From RGIG7213 sp045544195 (GTDB taxonomy: Bacteria > Bacillota > Clostridia > Oscillospirales > CAG-272): a stretch of 64,000 nucleotides of DNA. The notes beneath the pieces were generated by a model. That model was not told where the DNA came from and did not search any database. It was given only the letters and a program-made list of their open reading frames with translations. This document shows, piece by piece, positions 19,742 through 29,258 of this stretch; position 1 is the first letter of the stretch, and the number at the start of each line of letters is the position of its first letter. The position numbers and the translations under genes were made by a program. Where the stretch lies: contig JAZPYO010000034.1 in assembly GCA_045544195.1 (NCBI GenBank), positions 124,001 to 188,000 on the forward strand, written 5' to 3'.

Positions 19742-21829
19742 ATGAAAAAGATCCTTTTACGCACCTTATGTATAGTTTTTGCAGCAATGTTTATTCTGAC
19801 GTTTGTTTTGGCTGCTGTGATCAGCTCAAACGCAGAAGAAAATGCTTCACAGCGAGCAGAAATCGATGAGCTTGATACGGCAAATGCCTATTTCAAGGAT
19901 GCGGAGCTGTTTTTACGCGTCGGCATTACATACTCCGACTTATGTGCAGAGGGGTACAGAATAAGACCGTCGCACGCGCAGCTTGGCTTTGATCTTTACA
20001 AAACCGAGTTTAAGGGCGCATTCGATTTTATTTATACTCTGAATGATTATGATGTGTTTTTCGCAAAGGGCGGAAACCTTTATAAGCATACAGTTTCATC
20101 ATCAAGCTCTGAATACAGAACCGCCTCATCTGTAAGCGATGCGACGGTCGGCGGATTTCACATTCTTTTGCCGATGTACTATCAGGATTTCAGATCAATG
20201 GACGAAGATATCGCTATTTTGAGTGAGCTGTACGCTGAAAATGTTTTTATCCCTTCCTATATTCATGGAGAATACAGAATACTGTTCGGCTCGTATTTTA
20301 CTGAAGAAGAAGCCGCAGAAGCACTTGACGGCGATATATTCAAGGCTCCCGTGATTGATGAAACCACCGCCACGGAAACGGAAACAAGTACAGGATCTGA
20401 AAGTGCTTTGGAAACCGAATTCGATACCGATACAGCAACTGATACTACCGAAGAGGCAGGAACCTTCACAGATACATCATCCGATACAATATCGCAAGAG
20501 CAAACGGAAACTGATACGCAAATTCCTATCGAAGATATACCGGGTGTTGAATTTGATCTGTCAGACTCAAGTCTTTTGATTCCGGGTGATACAGAGATCG
20601 TTCTATTGGATTATTTAACGGGTGATTTTCTGTTTTACTTTGATACTGACGGCGAATACGGCTTCGGATGCTATCCGAACAAAATTGACGGCGAGTACAA
20701 CTATCTTAAAACAGCAGATGGATACTACCGCCCGGGTGTATTCGAATTCAAGCGTTATAACGGCGATGGCGTTGACGGTATATCAATGGTAACGGTATCT
20801 GAAATCGAAGAATATGTCGAAAGTGTCGTTCCGTGGGAAATATATACCACATGGCCGCTTGAAACAATAAAGGCGTTTGCCATTACCGTTCGCACATTTG
20901 CAGTTTCGAATATCGTTGATTCCAAGCACGCCAAATACGGAATTGACGTATGCTCAACATCAAACTGTCAGGTATCAAAAGGACATTCGCGTGTTGATGA
21001 TATCGTTCGCAGAGCAGTCGCAGAAACAAAGGGGATGATACTTACCTGCGACGGTAAAACTGCAGGAATTTCTTATTCTGCGGTAACAGGCGGAAGCATT
21101 GCAGCATCGCATCAGGTATGGAATCAGCCTGCACAAAAATATCTTATCGGTCAGTTTACACCGTGGGAAAGATATGAAACCCATAAATACGGTAATTGGC
21201 AGTTTGAAGCAACTCCTGAAAAGCTGTGCCGAACATTACGCAACGACGGATTTACGCAGTTCAAGGACGCGATCGCCGACGTTGAGATATTGGAACTGTG
21301 CGAAAACTCCTCTTATGTATATAAGATCCGTGTTACAGATATTCACGGTACCTCTGCTGTGATCGTTCGTTCGAGAAACGTATATCACGCTCTTGAGGAT
21401 TATTTATACGCTGCCAATTTCGTAATAATGCGTGACGGTGTTATTGATGACGGCACAGGAGATAAAACGGGTATATACGTAATGACTGAAAACGGCTTGC
21501 AAATGATACCCAAAAATGAACAGATCAATGTAATAACATCCACGGGAATAAAAACCTCTTCCCTACCCAATATTCTGTCTGTACAGACATCTTCAGGTCC
21601 GATAGAGCTGGATGTATTAAACGAGGCAAAGAAATTCGTTGAAAACGCGGTCAATCCTTCAAACTCCGAAAGCAATTTTATATTCATAGGTAAAGGAAAC
21701 GGACACGGTGCCGGAATGTCACAGCTCGGAATACGTGACCTTGCTGATCTTGGGTATAAGTGCGATGAAATACTTTATAAATATTTTCCTTATACCGAGG
21801 TTACACATTACCGTGAATATCTTGATTAA
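19742..21829 (+). CDS. Secreted SpoIID/LytB-domain protein (peptidoglycan-acting)
   Basis: This 695-residue protein begins with a signal peptide (~residues 1-30). Residues ~170-185 (RILFGSYFTEEEAAEAL) resemble a SPOR-type segment. An acidic Thr/Glu/Ser linker spans ~205-260. The SpoIID domain follows, with EIEEYVESVVPWEI (containing the position of the lytic Glu), AFAITVRTFAVSN, and a C-terminal GKGNGHGAGMSQLGIRDLA close to the family's GxGHGxGMSQ. SpoIID-type enzymes cleave denuded glycan strands. This one is much longer than sporulation SpoIID (~340 residues), so a vegetative cell-wall role is possible. The ribosome binding site is weak and distant (GGAG at ~-17). Confidence 0.88.
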   Translation: MKKILLRTLCIVFAAMFILTFVLAAVISSNAEENASQRAEIDELDTANAYFKDAELFLRVGITYSDLCAEGYRIRPSHAQLGFDLYKTEFKGAFDFIYTLNDYDVFFAKGGNLYKHTVSSSSSEYRTASSVSDATVGGFHILLPMYYQDFRSMDEDIAILSELYAENVFIPSYIHGEYRILFGSYFTEEEAAEALDGDIFKAPVIDETTATETETSTGSESALETEFDTDTATDTTEEAGTFTDTSSDTISQEQTETDTQIPIEDIPGVEFDLSDSSLLIPGDTEIVLLDYLTGDFLFYFDTDGEYGFGCYPNKIDGEYNYLKTADGYYRPGVFEFKRYNGDGVDGISMVTVSEIEEYVESVVPWEIYTTWPLETIKAFAITVRTFAVSNIVDSKHAKYGIDVCSTSNCQVSKGHSRVDDIVRRAVAETKGMILTCDGKTAGISYSAVTGGSIAASHQVWNQPAQKYLIGQFTPWERYETHKYGNWQFEATPEKLCRTLRNDGFTQFKDAIADVEILELCENSSYVYKIRVTDIHGTSAVIVRSRNVYHALEDYLYAANFVIMRDGVIDDGTGDKTGIYVMTENGLQMIPKNEQINVITSTGIKTSSLPNILSVQTSSGPIELDVLNEAKKFVENAVNPSNSESNFIFIGKGNGHGAGMSQLGIRDLADLGYKCDEILYKYFPYTEVTHYREYLD

Positions 21830-21845
21830 ACCGATACAATAAAAG

Positions 21846-21884
21846 ATACCCGTGTACGTTACGTACACGGGTATGTCTTTTTTT
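21846..21884. terminator. Bidirectional terminator between the SpoIID-domain gene and rqcP
   Basis: ATACCCGTGTA (21846-21856) pairs with TACACGGGTAT (21864-21874), followed by GTCTTTTTTT on the plus strand and TCTTTTATT on the minus strand, so it can end both converging units. Confidence 0.85.
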
Positions 21885-22125
21885 ATTCGATAACTTCGTA
21901 TAGCTCAGATGCATCAGACTTCAATACATGCTCTTTTACGTCCTTGACCTTGATCTTTAAGACCTTGTCGCCAAACGTTATTTCGATAATATCTCCCTCT
22001 TTAACATCATAAGATGCCTTCGCCTGACGTCCATTTACAGAAACATGTTCAGTGTCGCAGGCATTGTTTGCTACTGTACGACGTTTAATAATGCGGGAAA
22101 CCTTTAAAAACTTATCAAGGCGCAT
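21883..22125 (-). CDS. rqcP: S4-domain RNA-binding protein RqcP (YabO family)
   Basis: This 80-residue protein is a stand-alone S4 RNA-binding fold: MRLDKFLKVSRIIKRRTVAN at the N-terminus, VNGRQAKASYDVKEGDIIEI in the middle. In Bacillus the homologue works with RqcH in ribosome-associated quality control, holding peptidyl-tRNA on stalled 50S subunits during poly-alanine tailing. The gene follows the HU gene by 2 bp, the same HU-neighbour order seen in many Firmicutes, so the two are co-transcribed. Confidence 0.9.
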   Translation of the reverse strand: MRLDKFLKVSRIIKRRTVANNACDTEHVSVNGRQAKASYDVKEGDIIEITFGDKVLKIKVKDVKEHVLKSDASELYEVIE

Positions 22126-22127
22126 TA

Positions 22128-22403
22128 TTATTTGTTAACGGAATCCTTGAGCTTTTTGCCTGCAGAGAAAACGATTCTCTTGGAAGCGGGGATCTTAATC
22201 TGCTCCTTTGTTCTGGGGTTAATACCGGTTCTTGCCTTTATGGTCTTAACCTCAAAGGAACCGAAACCAAAGAGCTGAACCTTGTCATCATTTGCAAGAG
22301 CAGCAGAAACCGAGTCGATAACAGCGTTAACAGCTGCTTCTGCCTGAGCCTTAGTTAAATCATTTTTTTTAGCAACCTCTGCTATAAGATCTGTCTTGTT
22401 CAT
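22128..22403 (-). CDS. hup: HU-family DNA-binding protein
   Basis: This 91-residue histone-like protein bends and compacts DNA. The whole family layout is present: N-terminal helices (MNKTDLIAEVAKKNDLTKAQ), the dimer core GFGSFEVKTIKARTGINP with the beta-arm Pro, and the C-terminal IPASKRIVFSAGKKLKDSVN. The promoter is at 22439-22467 and the ribosome binding site is TAGGAGA. Confidence 0.97.
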   Translation of the reverse strand: MNKTDLIAEVAKKNDLTKAQAEAAVNAVIDSVSAALANDDKVQLFGFGSFEVKTIKARTGINPRTKEQIKIPASKRIVFSAGKKLKDSVNK

Positions 22404-22432
22404 TGGTAAAATCTCCTAAAAATTATTTTTGT

Positions 22433-22467
22433 GTGCTAATTATAGCACCTTTATTGTTAATATGCAA
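22433..22467 (-). promoter_or_regulatory. HU promoter with an operator-like palindrome on the -10 box
   Basis: On the minus strand TTGCAT (22467-22462), 17 bases, then an extended -10 TGC-TATAAT (22444-22439). The -10 sits within a palindrome, GTGCTA-ATTA-TAGCAC on the plus strand (22433-22448), that could be a repressor or autoregulatory site. Confidence 0.75.
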
Positions 22468-22553
22468 TAGGAAATTATCAAAAAATACATTTTTTTATGA
22501 TTTTTTTGAAATTTTTAACTATAACATACTAATAAATCAATTAAAATTGGGGC

Positions 22554-24749
22554 TTAACCTACACAAGTCTGTGCAATAGCTGCGATATCTTCAGCAGAAA
22601 CTACACCGTCACGGTCAAGGTCGGCAGCCTTGCTGTAGCAAACAACGGAGCTGTCAGCCATGAATTTCTTTGCACGGATAATATCCTTAGTGGAAGCTAT
22701 GCCGTTACCGTCAAGGTCGCAGTCAACTATAATAACCGCTGTGTCGTAGAATGCGCCCTCGTAGCTGAGCTTGATTATGCATCCGCTTGCGATCTTGCCT
22801 TCAAGAGCATCACCCTTAGCATCTGTAATAGCGTATTCGCCGTCAAACAGTGCTGTGAGCTGCTCTGCAGTCATTCCAAGCTTTACACCTACGATCTCCT
22901 TTTTACCGTCTGCTGATTCGTCAATGGTAAGACCGGAATCATCCTTAAGTGTTATTTTGCCGTCATAAGCCATAGGAGTAACCTCGAATGTGAATACATC
23001 TATTTCGAATGTTTCATTATTCTTTGTTACAGCCTGTATAGTAGCAGTATGCGATGATACTGTGAGATTTGATGTGGGAATATCATATTTGAATGCGTTC
23101 ATATCAGCGCAACATGTTGCATAATCGGGATACGCTGCAGAAACATCTCCACGTACATACGTAGACATATTCACGAATGCGCCGTTATCAATGCTTATCT
23201 GAATAGCAGAAAGTCCATCGGGATGCAATGCCCAACCCTGTGTATGAATCATCTCACCCTTTGAAACGGATGTACCTGTTGATGCGGGGTCATCAAGGAA
23301 AGAATGATAGCTGTCGATTATCGTAAGAGTTTTAACGGGAATATTGGGGTCCTGATAGTAATCTTCATCAACGAATGTATAAAGCTTATACGTGCCGGGT
23401 GTGAAATCAGTTGAAGCACGGCTGTTTGCAATACCGTCATTAACAAGGTCGTTTACGGTAACCTCACCTGCGTGCATTTCAAACCAGTAAAGCGATGTTA
23501 CAGAGCCGGGGGTTTCTCCGTCCTTGAACAAGCCTACCCAAGCGCCCTCGCAATCACCCTTTGCGGTGATCTTGATCGGCTCATTAAGGCAGTATCTGTC
23601 CTTATTTGTCGTCATATAAGTTGTGCCGGGGGCGGGATTTACAAACAAATTATAGGTTGCTATATCGTACGTGCCGCCGGAAGCTGTCTTACCGCGTACC
23701 TTTATCGTATTAGCACCTGTATTAAGTGATGATACGTTAAGCGGAAGGTTAAATGAGTTCACCTTGCTTTGAGGATAAGAGGTTGTTGCGTTTGCAACGT
23801 CGCTTCTTAATTCAGCAGGAAGAGCTGTCCATGAGCCGCCATTTACCTGATACTCATATCCTGTTGCTTCATCTTCGTGAACGCTCCAGCCCTTGATGCC
23901 GTAAGTAGCGTTCGTTCCCTTCTGAACGACTGCAGAAATTTCGGGAGCCTTGTTTTCGCCGCCAACGGGGGAAAGTCCGTCGGGCTCGATCATCGTGTGA
24001 TACTTTTCGCCGGATATTCCGTAGTATTCCATAATACCGTGTGCAATAGCCGTACCCATATCAAGCACCTTCTGGGGATTCAGAAGGAAGGTCTGAACGT
24101 CGGACTGGTTGGACTGGAAGCAGCACTCAACGATAAGAACTGCGTGAAGTCTTGCTCTTTTACCTCTTTGGATTATACCGTAGTAGTCCTGACGGGTTCC
24201 ATCGGGATAATAATTGTTACTTGAATTCTCACTATACGGTCTTGACTGTACAGGGACACCTACTTCATCGCGGAGCTTATCCTGAATAGTAATACCCAAT
24301 TCTCTAGAACGGTCATCGCATTCGGGCAAATAGTTACGGTTACCTATAAAAACCTGGCTACCGCTAGGACGTGGATCGTCTGAAGAGTTGTTGTGGATAC
24401 TTACGAAAGTACCTGAACCGTTATTCGTTGCAGTATCAATACGTGTCTGAAAGCTGGGGCACGCCTCAAGTGAGCTCTTGGTCATATAAACCGTGACGCC
24501 GGCAGCCTGAAGAGTTGCTTTTGTCTGGTTAGCTATACGCCAGTTGTACTTATCCTCTACCTCGCCACCCCAATCAGTAGCTCCGTCAGCGCCATCCCAG
24601 CCGTTGCTGGTCAATCCGTGACCGGGGTCAAGGGTGATCTTATAGCGGTCAAGCGAGCTGTTGGGAGTAGTAGCCGCCGTAACACCGATAGCCGACATCA
24701 TTGATGCAAGCATCAATACGGCCATCATAATAGAAATAATTTTTTTCAT
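22554..24749 (-). CDS. Secreted N-acetylmuramoyl-L-alanine amidase with type I dockerin
   Basis: This 731-residue enzyme is predicted to cut the amide bond between muramic acid and the stem peptide. After a signal peptide (~1-25), an Amidase_3 domain spans ~38-245 with zinc ligands in LDPGHG, an early Glu (WGGEVEDKYN) and IHNNS, and the catalytic Glu in VECCF. Then follow a GW-type module (GWSVHEDEATGYEYQVNGG, ~283-375), a middle beta module (~380-485), a second GW-type module (GWALHPDG, ~495-590), a short X-like module and a C-terminal dockerin with two calcium loops, DCDLDGNGIASTKDI and DLDRDGVVSAEDI. The ribosome binding site is AGGAGG. It is 71 bp behind a close paralogue. Confidence 0.93.
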   Translation of the reverse strand: MKKIISIMMAVLMLASMMSAIGVTAATTPNSSLDRYKITLDPGHGLTSNGWDGADGATDWGGEVEDKYNWRIANQTKATLQAAGVTVYMTKSSLEACPSFQTRIDTATNNGSGTFVSIHNNSSDDPRPSGSQVFIGNRNYLPECDDRSRELGITIQDKLRDEVGVPVQSRPYSENSSNNYYPDGTRQDYYGIIQRGKRARLHAVLIVECCFQSNQSDVQTFLLNPQKVLDMGTAIAHGIMEYYGISGEKYHTMIEPDGLSPVGGENKAPEISAVVQKGTNATYGIKGWSVHEDEATGYEYQVNGGSWTALPAELRSDVANATTSYPQSKVNSFNLPLNVSSLNTGANTIKVRGKTASGGTYDIATYNLFVNPAPGTTYMTTNKDRYCLNEPIKITAKGDCEGAWVGLFKDGETPGSVTSLYWFEMHAGEVTVNDLVNDGIANSRASTDFTPGTYKLYTFVDEDYYQDPNIPVKTLTIIDSYHSFLDDPASTGTSVSKGEMIHTQGWALHPDGLSAIQISIDNGAFVNMSTYVRGDVSAAYPDYATCCADMNAFKYDIPTSNLTVSSHTATIQAVTKNNETFEIDVFTFEVTPMAYDGKITLKDDSGLTIDESADGKKEIVGVKLGMTAEQLTALFDGEYAITDAKGDALEGKIASGCIIKLSYEGAFYDTAVIIVDCDLDGNGIASTKDIIRAKKFMADSSVVCYSKAADLDRDGVVSAEDIAAIAQTCVG

Positions 24750-24820
24750 TAATATTCCTCCTATAATCTATGCCGCCGCAGCCCCGTAAAAGAAGATGCG
24801 GTAGCATTAAACACTTGTGA

Positions 24821-26980
24821 TCAGCCTATGCAAGCGTTTGACATGATCGAAAAATCATCTGCTGTGATATTTCCGTCACGGTTAATGTCTGCTGCTCTTT
24901 CAAAGCAAACAACATTGTTATTTGCGACATATTTCTTCGCGCGGATAATGTCCTTTGCGGTGGTAATACCGTCACCGTCAAGGTCACCGTCAACGATGAT
25001 GACTGCTGTATCGTAATACGCGCCCTCGTACTTCAACTTAAGCAGGCATCCGCTTGCAACATAGTCAGTTACGATATTACCCTTTGTATCAAAGATGTCA
25101 TAATCGCCGTCGAACAGAGCTGTAACGGATTCGACAGATGATCTGTGAGGAATACCAAGCACGAGCTTTCCGTCTGCATTTTCCTCAAGAATTGCACCGT
25201 TTCCTGCGTTAAGCGTTATTTTTCCATCGTAGGGCGGAGGTGTGATCGTAAGCGTAAATGTCTTAAGTACAAATATTTCGCCGTTTTTGGTTACAGCCTG
25301 AATAGAAGCTGTGTGAGTACCAACGGAAATAACCGATGTATCAAGATCATGCACAAAACCGTGAACATCAGCACAGATCGCAGCATAATCGGGGTACGCC
25401 TGCAAAACATCACCTCTTGTAAGAAGGTTCAAATTGTATGTTGCGGAATTGTCAATACATATGTTAAATGAAGAAAGACCGTCGGGATGTAACGCCCAGC
25501 CCTGCAAATGCAAGGGCGCTCCCTTTGCCACAGATGCATTATCCGTAGGAGCATCAATAGATGAGTGTCTGTTCGCGATAAGCGTTATTGTTTTTGCGGG
25601 TATATTGGGGTCAACCGTATATCCGGAATCAACGAATGCAACGAGCTTGTATGTACCTGCTGTCAGGGTACTTGCTCTGTCATTGGCTGTACTGTTCTTC
25701 AAAAAGTCATCTACCGTTACGGTGCCGTTATGCATTTCAAACCAGTAGTACGATTTTACTGAGCCGGGATTTTCGTTAGCGCCGAACAATCCTACCCAAG
25801 CGCCGTTTGCATCACCCTTTGCGGTGATCCTGATCGGCTCATTCAAGCAATAGCGATCCTTATCGACGGTCATATACGTTGTGCCCGCCGCAGGTAACAG
25901 GAACAGATTGTACTTTGCAATATCATAATACTCATTTGCCTTTGTCAAGCCACGTATTTCTACCGTTGACGAGCCGGAAGGCAATGATGAAATGTCAATA
26001 GCCTTGGAAAATGCGTTGATCGTTGATGCGTTACCCGTTACGCTTGCAACATCTTCACGGTAAGTGCCCTCAAGAGTCTGCCATGAGCCTGAGCCGACCT
26101 TGTATTCAAACCTTTGAACAAGGTCCGTATGAACGCTCCAACCGGAAACAGAAAGCGTATTATCAACGCCCTTTGTGAGCGTTTTGTCAATAACAACGGC
26201 ACTTCCCTCCTCGCCCTTTGATTCGGTCGAAGAGATGTCGATCATGTTCTGGTAAGAGCCGAGCTTCAAGCCGTAGTAATCAGCAATACCGTCCGCTATT
26301 GCATAGCCCGTAGCCGTAACCTTTTCGGGCTTAAGCAGGAAGGATTGAACGTCAGACTGGTTCGACTGGAAGCAGCTTTCAACGATCATTGCGGCAGTTA
26401 TCGTGCCGCCGTAGATCTTTGAATATCTGATAACTTTATATTTGTCTACCGCAGTGCCGTTAGGATATGTTTCTGATGAGTCCGTGTTTGTATAGGGATC
26501 CGAATTTTTCGGAATACCTACATCATTGATCAAGCGATTCATAATAGCATTCGCAATAGCAGTAGACTTCGCTTTTATAGGTCTATAGTTGTTATTGGGG
26601 ATAAATACAACGCAGCCGCGAGCGGAAGAGGACGTGAAAGAGTTATTATGGATACTGATGAAGGCATCAGAACCGTTGTTGTATGCAATGAGAGGTCTGT
26701 CGGGAAGCTCGATGAACGTATCATCGCTTCTGGTTAAATAAACAGTTACGCCTGCATACTGCTCAAGCCTTTCCTTAGCAGCCTTTGCTTGTCTGAGGTT
26801 ATAATTCTTTTCATCATCGCCGCCCCAGTTTCTTGCACCCGTAGCGCCCGGGTCCTTACCGCCGTGACCTGGGTCAAGCGTGATGATAAGATTTGCTGCT
26901 TCGGTTTCTACAGCAGTAAACGGGATCACTGCTATGATCGTAACGAAGCACAAAAGCACCGAAAATAATCTTTTTAGCAT
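24821..26980 (-). CDS. Secreted N-acetylmuramoyl-L-alanine amidase with type I dockerin (paralogue)
   Basis: This 719-residue paralogue of the downstream gene has the same order: signal peptide (~1-28), Amidase_3 with LDPGHGGKD, the Glu of GGDDEKNYN, SIHNNS and VESCF, a GW-type module (GWSVHTDLVQRFEYKVGSG), the TYMTVDKDRYCLNEPI module, a second GW-type module (GWALHPDGLSSFNICIDN), an X-like module ending DTAVIIV, and a dockerin with DGDLDGDGITTAKDI and DINRDGNITADDF. Both Ca loops are complete. It is first in a two-amidase unit driven by the promoter at 27011-27039 and diverges from the glucosaminidase unit. Confidence 0.93.
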   Translation of the reverse strand: MLKRLFSVLLCFVTIIAVIPFTAVETEAANLIITLDPGHGGKDPGATGARNWGGDDEKNYNLRQAKAAKERLEQYAGVTVYLTRSDDTFIELPDRPLIAYNNGSDAFISIHNNSFTSSSARGCVVFIPNNNYRPIKAKSTAIANAIMNRLINDVGIPKNSDPYTNTDSSETYPNGTAVDKYKVIRYSKIYGGTITAAMIVESCFQSNQSDVQSFLLKPEKVTATGYAIADGIADYYGLKLGSYQNMIDISSTESKGEEGSAVVIDKTLTKGVDNTLSVSGWSVHTDLVQRFEYKVGSGSWQTLEGTYREDVASVTGNASTINAFSKAIDISSLPSGSSTVEIRGLTKANEYYDIAKYNLFLLPAAGTTYMTVDKDRYCLNEPIRITAKGDANGAWVGLFGANENPGSVKSYYWFEMHNGTVTVDDFLKNSTANDRASTLTAGTYKLVAFVDSGYTVDPNIPAKTITLIANRHSSIDAPTDNASVAKGAPLHLQGWALHPDGLSSFNICIDNSATYNLNLLTRGDVLQAYPDYAAICADVHGFVHDLDTSVISVGTHTASIQAVTKNGEIFVLKTFTLTITPPPYDGKITLNAGNGAILEENADGKLVLGIPHRSSVESVTALFDGDYDIFDTKGNIVTDYVASGCLLKLKYEGAYYDTAVIIVDGDLDGDGITTAKDIIRAKKYVANNNVVCFERAADINRDGNITADDFSIMSNACIG

Positions 26981-27010
26981 AAAGAACTCCTTACATAAGA
27001 TTTCTATTTT

Positions 27011-27039
27011 ATTGTAACATCAAAATTTTACTCTGTCAA
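27011..27039 (-). promoter_or_regulatory. Promoter of the dockerin-amidase unit
   Basis: On the minus strand TTGACA (27039-27034), a 17-base spacer and TACAAT (27016-27011), about 30 bp before the amidase start codon. Confidence 0.8.
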
Positions 27040-27146
27040 GAAAAAATCAGAAAGTTTTACTCACAAACTTTTTCACATTTTTTTGTGCATTGTGAACAAA
27101 AATTATTTTTTTCTTCTGTGAAATATAGAAAATATTCAATAACCCC

Positions 27147-27175
27147 TTGAAAAACTATATTTTTTGTAGTAATAT
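27147..27175 (+). promoter_or_regulatory. Promoter of the dockerin-glucosaminidase unit
   Basis: TTGAAA (27147-27152), a 17-base spacer, TAATAT (27170-27175). The very AT-rich 274-bp divergent region between the two dockerin units also contains several TTCACA/TGTGAA words. Confidence 0.7.
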
Positions 27176-27187
27176 ATTCTTGTATGA

Positions 27188-27206
27188 GTGTGATGTGCAT
27201 TCACAC
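27188..27206 (+). promoter_or_regulatory. Operator-like palindrome in the glucosaminidase leader
   Basis: GTGTGA-N7-TCACAC begins 12 bp after the -10 box, in the transcribed leader. It could be a protein-binding operator or a small RNA hairpin. The binding factor is unknown. Confidence 0.4.
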
Positions 27207-27254
27207 CGACTTTTTCCTTTGTGAAGAAGCGAAAATTATATTTTTGGAGGTTTT

Positions 27255-29168
27255 ATGAAACACCTGAAACGCTTTACTTCTCTACTTCTCGTTTTCATTC
27301 TGCTTGCCGCTTGTCTGCCTTTGGCTACGCAAGCTGCTTCGGCAAATTATGACGAGTATTATGCAGAGCTGATAGCAAAGGGATTTCCGGATTCCTATGC
27401 TTCACGACTTGCAGATCTTCACATTTCCCGTCCTACCTGGACATTTGAGCCTGTTCTCGTAACTAAGTTAAAACCGACATACACATGGAGCTACGTTATC
27501 CAAAAAGAATTGGAAGATGAAGCAAGCAACCTTATCGACTCTTCAAGCTCATACGCTCCATATCACAAGAATCATAATACATACGACTCACAAAACAAAT
27601 ATCCGTGTAATAAGGCTGCAGTACAGTTTTTCATGGATCCGAGAAACTTTATGACAGAAGAAAGGATCTTCATGTTTCAGGACCTTGCATACGTTCCCGG
27701 TACATACAGCGAAGCGGTAGTAAACGCTGAGTTTGCAGGCACGTTTATGGAAAACGCCGTTATTCCCGACCCCGGAAATACGTTGACGTATGCACAGTAT
27801 CTTTTGCAGGTAGGTGAAAGACACGGTGTCAGCCCCACGTTCCTTGCAGCGCGCTTAAGACAGGAAAAGGGCACCGACGGAAACACCAAGCCTTTGCTTA
27901 ACGGTTCTTGCGGTAACACACTTTGGTCTTATTACAGCAACGGTACAAACGGCGCCCCCTCTTCAGGCTACTCATATAGCTACTTTATGAAATTCAACGG
28001 TTATTACAACTATTTCAATATTGATGCAATGGGTGAAGGTTATTTTAACATTTACCACAATGCTATGAAGGAAGCATACAACGCAAGCTGGGATACGCAC
28101 AAGGAAGCTATTGACGGCGGTGCGGCTAAGGTGAGAACAAAGTACATAGATGACTACCAGAATACAAGCTACTTCCAGAAGTTCAACGTTGACCCCCGTT
28201 CCGGCCGTAACTTCTGGGGTCAGTACATGCAGACGATATACGCCGTAACATCTGAGGGCACAACGGTTTACAACGCTTCTAACAAGAACGGTATTCTTGA
28301 CAGTCCCTTTAACTTCATAATCCCCGTATTTGACGGAATGTCCTCTTCTCCGTATCCGAACCCCGGTTCTCAATTCGGTATGAAGTACAGCTTTGTAAAT
28401 ATGCTCGATACTCCTAATCCCGACGGAGCATCTCCTATTACACTCGGCACACGCCACACGTCGATGTCTATTGACTTTGGCAGCACGAACATTGCCAATA
28501 TCGGCGGCTGGAGCGTTCACTCCTATGCGCGTAACGGCTACTATTACAGTGTTGACGGCGGTCCTTGGCAGAGCGCTAAGAATCACCTGAGAAATGACGT
28601 TTCCAACGCTTACACCTCATATACGAACTCGCCGTACAATGCATTTGACATTGCGGTAGATATGAGTCTTTACGGCTTGGGAACTCACACGGTCAATATA
28701 AGAGGTGTTAACTCCAACGGTACAGCATATCCGATCGCAAGCGTGAATGTAACTTGTACAGCCAACAATATGAAAATGCAAAGCGGCGAATTCAAGATTG
28801 GATCGACGCAAAGCGGAAGAACCGTCACGGGTATTGACAAGAATACAACTATTTCCGATCTTCTTTCGGGCATTGACGGCGGCAGCAGAATAGTAGATGA
28901 AAGCGGCTCGCCCGTATCGTCAGGCACGTTGAAAACGGGATATAAGGTACAGTACCTTGCTTATAACGCAGTTGTTGACAGTGCAACGATCATCGTCGGC
29001 GGTGACGTTGACTGTGACGGTAAAATAACTGCTAAGGACGTTATAAAAGCTAAAAAGTATTTTGCATCTATGGGTAACGCTCAGTTCCCCGAAGCGATCG
29101 ACTGCAACAACGATGGATCGATCTCATCGAATGATATAGGTCACATTGCAAACAGCGTTATTTCTTGA
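27255..29168 (+). CDS. Secreted glucosaminidase-type autolysin with type I dockerin
   Basis: This 637-residue protein carries a signal peptide (~1-28, ending TQAASA) and an N-terminal region shared with its neighbour (YYAELIAKGFPDSYASRLADLH, with PTWTFEPV after it). The glucosaminidase domain has FLAARLRQEKGTDG, containing the likely catalytic Glu, and FNGYYNYFNIDAMGEGYFN. These enzymes cut the glycan backbone at N-acetylglucosamine. One GW-type module follows (GWSVHSYARNGYYYSVDGG), then the X-like module and a dockerin with GGDVDCDGKITAKDV and DCNNDGSISSNDI. The start has TTGGAGG upstream. It is co-directional with a second glucosaminidase gene. Confidence 0.9.
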   Translation: MKHLKRFTSLLLVFILLAACLPLATQAASANYDEYYAELIAKGFPDSYASRLADLHISRPTWTFEPVLVTKLKPTYTWSYVIQKELEDEASNLIDSSSSYAPYHKNHNTYDSQNKYPCNKAAVQFFMDPRNFMTEERIFMFQDLAYVPGTYSEAVVNAEFAGTFMENAVIPDPGNTLTYAQYLLQVGERHGVSPTFLAARLRQEKGTDGNTKPLLNGSCGNTLWSYYSNGTNGAPSSGYSYSYFMKFNGYYNYFNIDAMGEGYFNIYHNAMKEAYNASWDTHKEAIDGGAAKVRTKYIDDYQNTSYFQKFNVDPRSGRNFWGQYMQTIYAVTSEGTTVYNASNKNGILDSPFNFIIPVFDGMSSSPYPNPGSQFGMKYSFVNMLDTPNPDGASPITLGTRHTSMSIDFGSTNIANIGGWSVHSYARNGYYYSVDGGPWQSAKNHLRNDVSNAYTSYTNSPYNAFDIAVDMSLYGLGTHTVNIRGVNSNGTAYPIASVNVTCTANNMKMQSGEFKIGSTQSGRTVTGIDKNTTISDLLSGIDGGSRIVDESGSPVSSGTLKTGYKVQYLAYNAVVDSATIIVGGDVDCDGKITAKDVIKAKKYFASMGNAQFPEAIDCNNDGSISSNDIGHIANSVIS

Positions 29169-29182
29169 TTTTAATAGCAGTA

Positions 29183-29212
29183 AAGCCGCACGGATCTATG
29201 TCTGTGCGGCTT
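29183..29212 (+). terminator. Intercistronic hairpin between the two glucosaminidase genes
   Basis: AAGCCGCACGGA (29183-29194) pairs with TCTGTGCGGCTT (29201-29212), with a 6-base loop. No T-run follows, so it is more likely an mRNA-processing or stabilising stem than a full terminator. Confidence 0.5.
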
Positions 29213-29258
29213 GCAGATAAATAATGTATTTATAATATATAAAAGGAGAGTGTTAAAT

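Noticed and set aside
27972..28586. 204-codon minus-strand frame
   Set aside because: It lies fully inside the glucosaminidase gene, has no ribosome binding site and a Val/Arg/Cys-rich shadow composition.
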